The notes under the pieces: model-generated
The model's input: only the letters and a program-made list of their open reading frames with translations
What the model was told of the DNA's origin: nothing
The model's database searches: none
DNA from: Parcubacteria group bacterium GW2011_GWB1_37_13
GTDB taxonomy: Bacteria; Patescibacteriota; Minisyncoccia; Phycocordibacterales; UBA9973
NCBI GenBank assembly: GCA_000990145.1
Contig: LBSW01000037.1
Location: 1-6,249 of the forward strand
DNA: 6,249 nt
Direction: 5' to 3'
Shown: piece after piece, positions 1 through 4,149 of the stretch
Layout of the letters: each line of letters begins with the position of its first letter
Numbering within the stretch: position 1 is the first letter of the stretch
Made by a program: the position numbers and the translations under genes

Positions 1-32
1 ACATAAACAGACAAAAAGACCAACAGGTAAAA

Positions 33-57
33 TATGATATTCAAGATTGAAATCATA
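33..57 (-). terminator. Possible weak terminator hairpin after the DUF378-like gene
   Basis: An imperfect inverted repeat lies just beyond the stop codon of the DUF378-like gene. The arms are TATGAT-(A)-TTCAA and TTGAA-ATCATA, giving about 11 pairs with one bulged base and a very small loop. On the minus strand it is followed by ATTTTACC, so the U-run is only four long and the stem is AT-rich. It could act as a weak intrinsic terminator or 3' mRNA stabiliser, but this is only a plausible reading. I see nothing else in positions 1-68. Confidence 0.35.
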
Positions 58-68
58 CTGCTCAAATA

Positions 69-368
69 TTACATAGTCCCCGCTGTCTTATTATCAGCAC
101 CGCAAGAACTGCACATATTAGAACACTTTTCGCACTTGCAGCCAAAAATTTTCATAACAGCTGCAATACCTACAAGCACATAAATGATACCTTCAACAAC
201 TGACACAGACCCAAACACCATATGAACAACATTCCATGCGTTTATATCACTACCCACTAACATTCCAACACCCACCAAGCCCCAATTGACACCTCCAACC
301 ATGAGCAAAATTTCACCTATTAAAGCTGGAGTACAACAACCCTTCCAAGAACCTGTTCTATTAAGCAT
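69..368 (-). CDS. DUF378-like two-helix membrane protein with a cysteine-rich tail
   Basis: This 99-residue protein has two hydrophobic segments, roughly residues 15-37 and 52-74. The motifs are typical of the DUF378 (YuzA-like) family: GGVNWGLVGV in the first helix and IIYVLVGIAAV in the second. The family consists of small inner-membrane proteins of unknown function. Before the first helix is a CCTP motif (C11, C12). After the second comes a hydrophilic tail with five cysteines in the pattern CxCxxCxxxCxxC (C77-C89), which could bind a metal or form disulfides. The protein is longer than the 60-70 residues usual for the family because of this tail. It is transcribed divergently from a DsbA-like thiol oxidoreductase, which makes a redox link to that neighbour tempting but unproven. 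No Shine-Dalgarno sequence precedes the ATG. Family assignment is fairly sure; function is unknown. Confidence 0.82.
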   Translation of the reverse strand: MLNRTGSWKGCCTPALIGEILLMVGGVNWGLVGVGMLVGSDINAWNVVHMVFGSVSVVEGIIYVLVGIAAVMKIFGCKCEKCSNMCSSCGADNKTAGTM

Positions 369-378
369 ATATTTCTTA

Positions 379-395
379 GTCTCATATATTGAGAC
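379..395. promoter_or_regulatory. Perfect 17-bp palindrome, candidate operator
   Basis: GTCTCATATATTGAGAC is a perfect inverted repeat with 6-bp arms and a 5-bp centre. It lies in the divergent gap, 11 bp upstream of the DUF378-like start codon. On the minus strand it fills exactly the space between a -35-like TTAACC and a weak -10-like TAAGAA, where a bound repressor would block the promoter. The palindrome is seen directly; the operator role is inference, and the -10 is poor. Confidence 0.4.
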
Positions 396-455
396 GGTTA
401 ACTAATAAAAGACCTTTATTCACTAATACGATAAGTATACCATATTATTTTAAAA

Positions 456-464
456 TGCTATAAT
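456..464 (+). promoter_or_regulatory. Extended -10 promoter of the dsbA-like gene (leaderless)
   Basis: TGCTATAAT is a perfect extended -10 element (TGn plus TATAAT). It ends six bases before the ATG at 471, so transcription would begin at or next to the A of the start codon and leave no 5' leader. There is no good -35 hexamer, which is expected when the TGn extension is present. No ribosome binding site is visible and none could fit. Confidence 0.65.
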
Positions 465-470
465 GCAAGA

Positions 471-1256
471 ATGGAAGAATATAATATCGAAAACAAAGAA
501 GAAAATAAGAATACTGGAGATCAAAATAACGGCCAAAAACAAATAGCTGGAGCGATACTTGTGGTGGGCATCCTTATCGCTGGAGCGATTTTACTGAAAG
601 GAGGCAAACTGTCAAATATTCCCGCAGAGAGGACTGAAGGAGTTCCAGTAACGATTTTGACGCCAGTTGGAACGGGAGACAAAACAATTGGAAATTCACA
701 GGCAAAAATTACGCTTATTTTATACGAAGATTTTCAGTGTCCTTTTTGCGGGGCAGTTTCTGGTTTGGCATCCAATACAGATACAGTTAAATATTTAAAA
801 AAAATTGATCCGAGTTGGTCTCCGTTTATGACTGGAATCAATGAATATGTAAAAAATGGAGATGTGCAATTTGTGTATAGGGATTGGGCATTTTTAGGAC
901 CCGAATCAATAAAATCAGCTGAAGCCGCAAGATGTGCCGGAGACCAAGGTAAATTCTGGGAATATCATGATTATCTTTATGCCCATCAAAATGGAGAAAA
1001 CAAAGGTGGTTTTTCTACCCCGAACTTAAAAACTTTTGCCAAAGGTTTAGGTTTAAATTCAGCCACTTTTGATCAATGTCTCGAATCTGGAAAATATACG
1101 CAAGTGATAACCTTATCTAAAACCGAAGGAATAAATGCGGGAGTTACAGGTACACCAAAAGGATTTATCTTAAAAAACGGAAAAATTGTTGCAACCATCG
1201 ACGGCGCTGAATCGTGGACGACAGTCAAACCAAAGATAGATAACGCGTTGAAGTAA
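471..1256 (+). CDS. Membrane-anchored DsbA-family thiol:disulfide oxidoreductase
   Basis: This 261-residue protein has a short charged cytoplasmic start (residues 1-22), one transmembrane segment (about 24-43), and then an extracytoplasmic thioredoxin-fold domain of the DsbA/Thioredoxin_4 type. The active site is CPFC at C90-C93 within YEDFQCPFC. The cis-proline loop is TGTP with P229 preceded by T228. Two further cysteines, C155 (AARCAGDQGKFWEYHD) and C203 (FDQCLESGKY), match the second, structural disulfide common in this family. It should introduce or exchange disulfides in exported proteins while tethered to the membrane. No partner oxidase such as DsbB or VKOR is in the window. The ATG at 471 is supported by the promoter placed just before it and is the only ATG upstream of the transmembrane segment. 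Its last codons and stop are duplicated at 2921-2944. Confidence 0.93.
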   Translation: MEEYNIENKEENKNTGDQNNGQKQIAGAILVVGILIAGAILLKGGKLSNIPAERTEGVPVTILTPVGTGDKTIGNSQAKITLILYEDFQCPFCGAVSGLASNTDTVKYLKKIDPSWSPFMTGINEYVKNGDVQFVYRDWAFLGPESIKSAEAARCAGDQGKFWEYHDYLYAHQNGENKGGFSTPNLKTFAKGLGLNSATFDQCLESGKYTQVITLSKTEGINAGVTGTPKGFILKNGKIVATIDGAESWTTVKPKIDNALK

Positions 1257-1265
1257 ACTAGTCAA
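1233..1265 (+). repeat. Left copy of the dsbA/rpoD junction repeat
   Basis: This 33-bp stretch matches 2921-2953 in direct orientation at 28 of 33 positions, including the 15-bp exact core AACGCGTTGAAGTAA. It holds the real 3' end of the dsbA-like gene. Just past the TAA it also holds a ghost of the rpoD 3' end, which on the minus strand reads V-D-stop (GTT GAC TAG) against the true L-D-stop. See the right copy. Confidence 0.85.
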
Positions 1266-1309
1266 CTGACAATAAAGACTTTCCTCACACTCTTTTTTGT
1301 ATATATTAG

Positions 1310-1618
1310 TTAGTTTGGAATTCTAGGAATTTGTGGAATATCTGATTTTGTCTCTCCTAAAGCACAATTTTCAGCAACTTTTAAAACCATACCTAGAACA
1401 TGATTTCCTCCGCCCCACTTGCTTTCTTCATCCCCTTCATCTAATTTCTCCGTTAAAGGAAGATTTATCCATTGCTGACTGCCGGCATCCCAAAGATAGG
1501 ATTTTAAAATATTGCAATTTCCTTTTACATCCTCAAGCCTTCTATTGGTAAATACTGGAGTTGTCCCAAAAAAATTCCATCCTTTATATAACTTATGTTC
1601 ATTAATCAGTTTCGGCAT
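1310..1618 (-). CDS. Second GWN module of a split secreted protein (3' fragment)
   Basis: This 102-residue frame begins inside the end of the preceding gene in another reading frame. It carries KGWNFFGTTPVF (W14), a middle stretch SYLWDAGSQQWINL, and VLGMVLKVAENCALGE. These parallel KQGWNLIYGFTP, AIYGFIPTTQEYARI and the stretch ending FWVYSDSDAE in the upstream frame. I read it as the second of two homologous modules of one protein, separated by a one-base insertion in an AAA run (1610-1612). Removing one A makes D-A-E-L-I-N-E-H-K-L-Y-K-G-W-N continuous. It has no signal peptide of its own. It ends in a proline-rich tail, LGETKSDIPQIPRIPN, that resembles the tail of the 39-residue peptide encoded upstream. 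C35 and C85 could form a disulfide. Function is unknown. It could still be expressed by reinitiation at the overlapping ATG. Confidence 0.6.
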   Translation of the reverse strand: MPKLINEHKLYKGWNFFGTTPVFTNRRLEDVKGNCNILKSYLWDAGSQQWINLPLTEKLDEGDEESKWGGGNHVLGMVLKVAENCALGETKSDIPQIPRIPN

Positions 1619-1913
1619 CTGAATCCGAATAAACCCAAAAAGAAGTATCAGCTAAATAACCATCTCCGATTAAGTCTATTTTGTTATCTTCTGGTTTAGG
1701 ATAAATCCTTGCATATTCTTGAGTAGTAGGTATAAAACCATAAATCGCTTTAATATGTGCCATATCCAAGTTTTGACCATTTAAAGAATTTGGGGTAAAT
1801 CCGTATATTAAATTCCAGCCTTGTTTAATAAATAAATTATCTTCAATTTGAGAAGCATAAACAACAGATGAAATTCCAATAAAAACCACAAGTGTTAAAA
1901 ATATTTTTTTCAT
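1602..1913 (-). CDS. Secreted GWN-motif protein, signal peptide and first module (5' part)
   Basis: This 103-residue frame opens with a clear signal peptide: KK, a hydrophobic core, and VYA before a likely signal peptidase I site after A20. The mature part holds one module starting with KQGWNLIYGFTP (W33). GWN-type motifs recur in exported and surface proteins of many bacteria, but I know of no defined function. The frame closes at a TAA 17 bases past the start of the next frame, which carries the second module. The natural product is probably one exported protein of about 200 residues. The start lies 22 bp after the stop of a 39-residue peptide gene, in an AT-rich gap with no ribosome binding site, so the two are probably co-transcribed. 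A TATATT seven bases before the ATG could be an extra internal promoter. Confidence 0.68.
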   Translation of the reverse strand: MKKIFLTLVVFIGISSVVYASQIEDNLFIKQGWNLIYGFTPNSLNGQNLDMAHIKAIYGFIPTTQEYARIYPKPEDNKIDLIGDGYLADTSFWVYSDSDAETD

Positions 1914-1935
1914 ATTTTATAATATAAATTATTTT

Positions 1936-2055
1936 CTATTCTGGTAATGAGGGTGGCTGTGGAATGGCTTCACCTAAATAGTCATTCGAACTTAAAAAAT
2001 AAAACCCTAACCCAACTGAGACAATAAGTATAATAATAAAAATTATTTTTTTCAT
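1936..2055 (-). CDS. 39-residue secreted or membrane peptide with a proline-rich tail
   Basis: This short frame starts at ATG 2053-2055 and stops at TAG 1936-1938. The product begins MKKII followed by a hydrophobic stretch to about residue 21, which is a signal anchor or signal peptide. It then has a short exposed part and a tail reading YLGEAIPQPPSLPE. Three points support it as real: a very good promoter (TTGACT, 16 bp, TATAAT) ends six bases before the ATG; the next gene lies 22 bp downstream on the same strand; and its tail resembles the C-terminus of that downstream protein (LGE, then IPQxPx, then I or L, then P). Without a known family I assign no function. It may be a small envelope peptide or a degenerate signal-tail cassette. 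Confidence 0.6.
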   Translation of the reverse strand: MKKIIFIIILIVSVGLGFYFLSSNDYLGEAIPQPPSLPE

Positions 2056-2061
2056 AAAGCA

Positions 2062-2089
2062 ATTATATGCCAAAAGGATTTACAGTCAA
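2062..2089 (-). promoter_or_regulatory. Strong sigma-70 promoter of the 39-residue peptide operon (leaderless)
   Basis: On the minus strand, TTGACT (2084-2089) and TATAAT (2062-2067) are separated by 16 bp. The -10 ends six bases before the ATG at 2055, so transcription should start at the start codon itself. This is the best promoter in the window. Its layout repeats that of the dsbA-like gene. Confidence 0.7.
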
Positions 2090-2105
2090 GGGGATTTCAA
2101 ATTCG

Positions 2106-2120
2106 CAAGAACTGTTCTTG
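2106..2120. repeat. Perfect 15-bp palindrome, possible operator
   Basis: CAAGAACTGTTCTTG has 7-bp arms around one central base. It lies 16 bp upstream of the -35 of the minus-strand peptide promoter and directly beside the left end of the transposase element. It could be a protein-binding site for that promoter or part of the element's end. The short centre makes an RNA hairpin less likely than a DNA-binding site. Confidence 0.4.
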
Positions 2121-2131
2121 AGTTGAGCAAA

Positions 2132-2189
2132 TGAGCAATCTGAGCAAGTGAGCAAGGACTACCCTTGCTCAGACTTGCTCAGATGCTCA
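2132..2189 (+). repeat. Left REP-like long hairpin with a following T-run
   Basis: The two arms (2132-2157 and 2163-2189) pair almost completely, with a one-base bulge and a two-base bulge, around the loop ACTAC. The arms are three TGAGCAA words against TTGCTCA, TTGCTCA and TGCTCA; a fourth forward TGAGCAA lies outside at 2124. A run of seven T follows at 2192-2198, so in plus-strand RNA this would form a strong intrinsic-terminator-like structure right in front of the transposase promoter. It probably serves as a transposase recognition site and may also shield the transposase from incoming transcription. Confidence 0.6.
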
Positions 2190-2205
2190 GATTTTTTTGT
2201 TTGTA

Positions 2206-2211
2206 TATAAT
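2206..2211 (+). promoter_or_regulatory. -10 element of the transposase gene
   Basis: A perfect TATAAT lies eight bases before ATG 2220, with another in-frame ATG at 2214. Transcription from it would start about 2218, again leaving essentially no leader. No convincing -35 is present; the expected place falls inside the hairpin arm. Confidence 0.45.
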
Positions 2212-2219
2212 GGATGTAT

Positions 2220-2369
2220 ATGTATAGAAAAACGCCATTTGCTGAAAACGAGTATTACCACATTTACTCTCGAGGGGTAGAGAAAAGAAAAATATTTATG
2301 AGTAATAAAGATTACAATCGTTTTGTAGCTCTTATCATTCAAAATGGACAATTTTCTGCGAGAAAATAA
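2220..2369 (+). pseudogene. RAYT/Y1 transposase, N-terminal fragment
   Basis: This frame of 49 codons reads MYRKTPFAENEYYHIYSRG and continues VEKRKIFMSNKDYNRF. That is the standard N-terminus of REP-associated Y1 transposases (FYHIYNRGVEKRxIF, then KDYxRF). It runs into a TAA at 2367-2369. The rest of the protein continues in the +1 frame from 2329 onward, after a TAG in that frame at 2326-2328, so a net one-base shift somewhere in 2329-2366 would fuse the two. Reading VA-LLSFKMDNFLREN across the break gives a natural sequence for the family. It is most likely a disabled gene. I see no classical slippery heptamer that would argue for programmed frameshifting. Confidence 0.75.
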
Positions 2370-2874
2370 AAATAATTTAGGAAACATTTTTAAAGAAAAA
2401 AGAGAGAAAACTCTTGTGTCAATTCTGGGCTACTGCCTGATGCCAAATCATTTTCACTTAATTTTATATGAACATACTGAAAATGGTATTAGTAAATTCA
2501 TGGGAAAACTTTTAACTGCTTATTCAATGTATTTTAATACTAAATACGGAAGAAGTGGCTCTCTCCTTACTCACCCTTTTAGATCGGAGCATATTGATAA
2601 TGAATCACAATATATGTATATATTTTCTTATCTACACTTAAATCCCATATCAATCATTGAGAAAAACTGGAAGGAAAATGGTGTAAGAAACAAAAAAGAA
2701 GCAGAAGAATTTTTAGAAAAATATCAATTTTCCAGTTATAAAGATTTTCTAAAAAATAATCGACTAGAAGCATCGATTATCGATTTTTCTCTTGTTCCAA
2801 ATTATATAAAAAATATGGAACTGGATTTAAAAACACAAGAAAAAACATTCTGTGAAAATAGTGTTACCGAGTAA
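2344..2874 (+). CDS. RAYT/Y1 transposase, C-terminal catalytic fragment
   Basis: This 176-residue frame holds most of the Y1_Tnp domain. The metal-binding HUH motif is H36-F37-H38 in YCLMPNHFHLIL. The family segment GISKFMGKLLTAYSMYFNTKYGRSGSL follows. SYLHLNPI contains Y96, which from family position is the likely catalytic tyrosine. The C-terminal helices with NWKE and YQFSSYKDF are also typical. These enzymes cut and rejoin single-stranded DNA at hairpins through a 5'-phosphotyrosine bond; REP-associated members act on REP palindromes. The ATG at 2344 is just the first in this frame and is not the real start. The true N-terminus is the fragment at 2220-2369, giving a protein of about 215 residues, a normal family length. 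On its own this fragment lacks the first strand of the fold and is probably inactive. Confidence 0.82.
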   Translation: MDNFLRENKNNLGNIFKEKREKTLVSILGYCLMPNHFHLILYEHTENGISKFMGKLLTAYSMYFNTKYGRSGSLLTHPFRSEHIDNESQYMYIFSYLHLNPISIIEKNWKENGVRNKKEAEEFLEKYQFSSYKDFLKNNRLEASIIDFSLVPNYIKNMELDLKTQEKTFCENSVTE

Positions 2875-2883
2875 TTTTAAGCA

Positions 2884-2921
2884 TGAGCAAGGACTACCCT
2901 TGCTCATTGCTCACTTGCTCA
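2884..2921 (+). repeat. Right REP-like palindrome and TTGCTCA array
   Basis: A 23-bp palindrome identical to 2149-2171 (2884-2906) is followed by two further TTGCTCA words (2907-2913 and 2915-2921). With one flanking A-T pair the stem is 10 bp around loop ACTAC. As an inverted repeat, 2898-2926 matches the left end at 2137-2157 apart from one- and seven-base gaps. Lying just downstream of both the transposase (plus strand) and rpoD (minus strand), it may also protect or terminate either transcript, but it has no strong U-run. Confidence 0.65.
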
Positions 2922-2953
2922 AGATTAACAACGCGTTGAAGTAAGCTAATCAA
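2921..2953 (+). repeat. Right copy of the dsbA/rpoD junction repeat, with a ghost of the dsbA 3' end
   Basis: Read on the plus strand, 2921-2944 encodes K-I-N-N-A-L-K-stop, almost the same as the K-I-D-N-A-L-K-stop that ends the dsbA-like protein. One base later, on the minus strand, are the real last codons of rpoD (L-D-stop). The differences from the left copy are mostly synonymous or conservative (ATA/ATT, GAT/AAC, and GAC/GAT for rpoD Asp). The simplest reading is that the dsbA-like gene and rpoD once converged with one base between their stops. The junction was then duplicated around the 1.65-kb island. Confidence 0.8.
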
Positions 2954-4142
2954 GATAATTTTTTAACCTTGCAATTTTTTCGTGCTGGCGAAGTTTTTCG
3001 TGAACTTTTGCTTCAATTTGACGAATACGTTCCCGAGTTACCCCAAATTCTTCTCCTACTCGTTCGAGAGTATGCTGGATGCCATCTAGCAATCCGTATC
3101 GCATTTCAAGTATTTTTCGTTCCTTAGGGTTCAGCTCACTTAAAACTTCACGAATCTGATCAGAGAGAATTCTGCGAGAAGATTCTTGGTCTGGACGCAA
3201 AATTTTATCGTCCGGAATAAAATTTTCTAATGTTGATTTATCGTCGTCGTCTCCCACCGGCTGTTCTAGAGAAACTGTTTCTTGGCTAATGTTTTCAATT
3301 GTGTGGATTTTTTCAACTGGAATACCCATTTCAGTGGCAATTTCTTCTGCCAACGGCTCCCGACCCAAGTCTTGACTGAGTCTCCTGTGCGTTTGTTTAT
3401 ATTTAGAAATAGTCTCAACCATATGTACTGGAATACGAATGGTACGAGACTGGTCGGCCAATGCGCGAGTAATAGACTGGCGAATCCACCAAGTTGCATA
3501 AGTAGAGAATTTATACCCCTTAGTCCAATCAAATTTTTCAACTGCCTTGAATAAGCCCAAATTGCCTTCTTGAATCAGATCAAGAAGGGTCAGATTAGCG
3601 GACCTCCCCACATATTTTTTGGCAATTGAAACCACGAGACGCAAGTTCGCGCGAGCAAGCAGATTCTTTGCTTCCAGATCGCCATGCTCAATGCGCTTAG
3701 CAAGGTCTTTTTCATCGCCTGCGTGAATAAGCGGATACTGACCTATTTCCTTCAAATACATTTGGATAGAATCATGCATCGTGCCTTTGTTTAAATCCTT
3801 GTCAGTCAGATCGGTATTGAGATTAAGCAAATTTCCACCTTCAAGCACATCAATTCCAGCAACTGTGAATTTTTCGTAGAGTTCGTCTAAAAATAGAATA
3901 TTATTTTCAATATCTGGAAAAGTTTTCAATATTTCATCATAAGTGATGAATCCCCTTTTGCGTCCTTTTTCTATGAGCTCATTTGAGATGCGAGTTAGAT
4001 TTTCCGCTTTTTTTTCTAAGGAAGATAATTTTTTTTTACTCTTGGCAAAAACTTTTTTTAATAGTTTTTTGCGTAGCTTTTTTACAACTTTTACCTTTTT
4101 AGCTTTAAACTTTTTATTTTTTTTCTTTGTTTTTTTCTTCAT
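2946..4142 (-). CDS. rpoD: Primary sigma factor RpoD (sigma-70)
   Basis: This is a group 1 sigma factor of 398 residues that directs core RNA polymerase to housekeeping promoters. A region 1.1-like domain spans about 46-106. Region 1.2 is about 122-155 ([14 protein letters not shown]). Region 2 is about 157-245, with [30 protein letters not shown] and the -10 recognition helix [19 protein letters not shown]. Region 3 begins with [13 protein letters not shown]. The region 3.2 finger is near [17 protein letters not shown], and region 4 is about 335-398 with the -35 helix [18 protein letters not shown]. The first 45 residues contain 24 lysines, an extension absent from E. coli RpoD. The gene starts 7 bp after the dnaG stop without a Shine-Dalgarno sequence, which suggests translational coupling. 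The 3' end overlaps the junction repeat. The assignment is certain; group 1 status rests on the region 1.1-like domain. Confidence 0.97.
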   Translation of the reverse strand: MKKKTKKKNKKFKAKKVKVVKKLRKKLLKKVFAKSKKKLSSLEKKAENLTRISNELIEKGRKRGFITYDEILKTFPDIENNILFLDELYEKFTVAGIDVLEGGNLLNLNTDLTDKDLNKGTMHDSIQMYLKEIGQYPLIHAGDEKDLAKRIEHGDLEAKNLLARANLRLVVSIAKKYVGRSANLTLLDLIQEGNLGLFKAVEKFDWTKGYKFSTYATWWIRQSITRALADQSRTIRIPVHMVETISKYKQTHRRLSQDLGREPLAEEIATEMGIPVEKIHTIENISQETVSLEQPVGDDDDKSTLENFIPDDKILRPDQESSRRILSDQIREVLSELNPKERKILEMRYGLLDGIQHTLERVGEEFGVTRERIRQIEAKVHEKLRQHEKIARLKNYLD

Positions 4143-4149
4143 ACTTTTA

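Larger units (their letters stand above)
2123..2922 (+). mobile_element. RAYT/IS200-like Y1 element bounded by REP-like palindromes
   Basis: An 800-bp unit contains a Y1 (HUH) transposase gene with structured ends made of the word TGAGCAA. Its outer edges are exact 8-bp inverted repeats, TTGAGCAA (2123-2130) and TTGCTCAA (2915-2922). Each side carries an identical 23-bp palindrome (2149-2171 and 2884-2906) with 9-bp arms and a 5-base loop. The minus-strand reading of the loop and its flank contains GTAG, the tetranucleotide typical of REP sequences recognised by REP-associated tyrosine transposases. Single-strand transposases of this kind do not normally make target-site duplications. The element looks inactive because its transposase frame is broken. 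Confidence 0.65.

Noticed and set aside
1333..1551. Plus-strand frame of 72 codons opposite the GWN module
   Set aside because: It is the shadow of the minus-strand GWN frame. That frame shows an internal repeat relationship with its neighbour, while this one shows no recognisable feature.
2124..2189. Short regularly spaced TGAGCAA repeats as a CRISPR-like array
   Set aside because: The repeat unit is only 7 bp, the spacing is 1-2 bases, and the words invert around a centre. This is a REP-like hairpin, not a repeat-spacer array, and no cas gene is present.
2187..2387. Minus-strand frame of 66 codons across the start of the transposase
   Set aside because: It overlaps the family-matching transposase N-terminus on the other strand and begins and ends without any signal.
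1233..2953. The junction repeat as a simple target-site duplication of the Y1 element
   Set aside because: The Y1 element's own ends are at about 2123 and 2922, not at the left repeat, and HUH/Y1 single-strand transposition is not known to duplicate targets. The repeat brackets a larger segment.
3266..3541. Alternative minus-strand frame inside rpoD
   Set aside because: It is out of frame with the conserved sigma regions 2 and 3 that occupy the same DNA.
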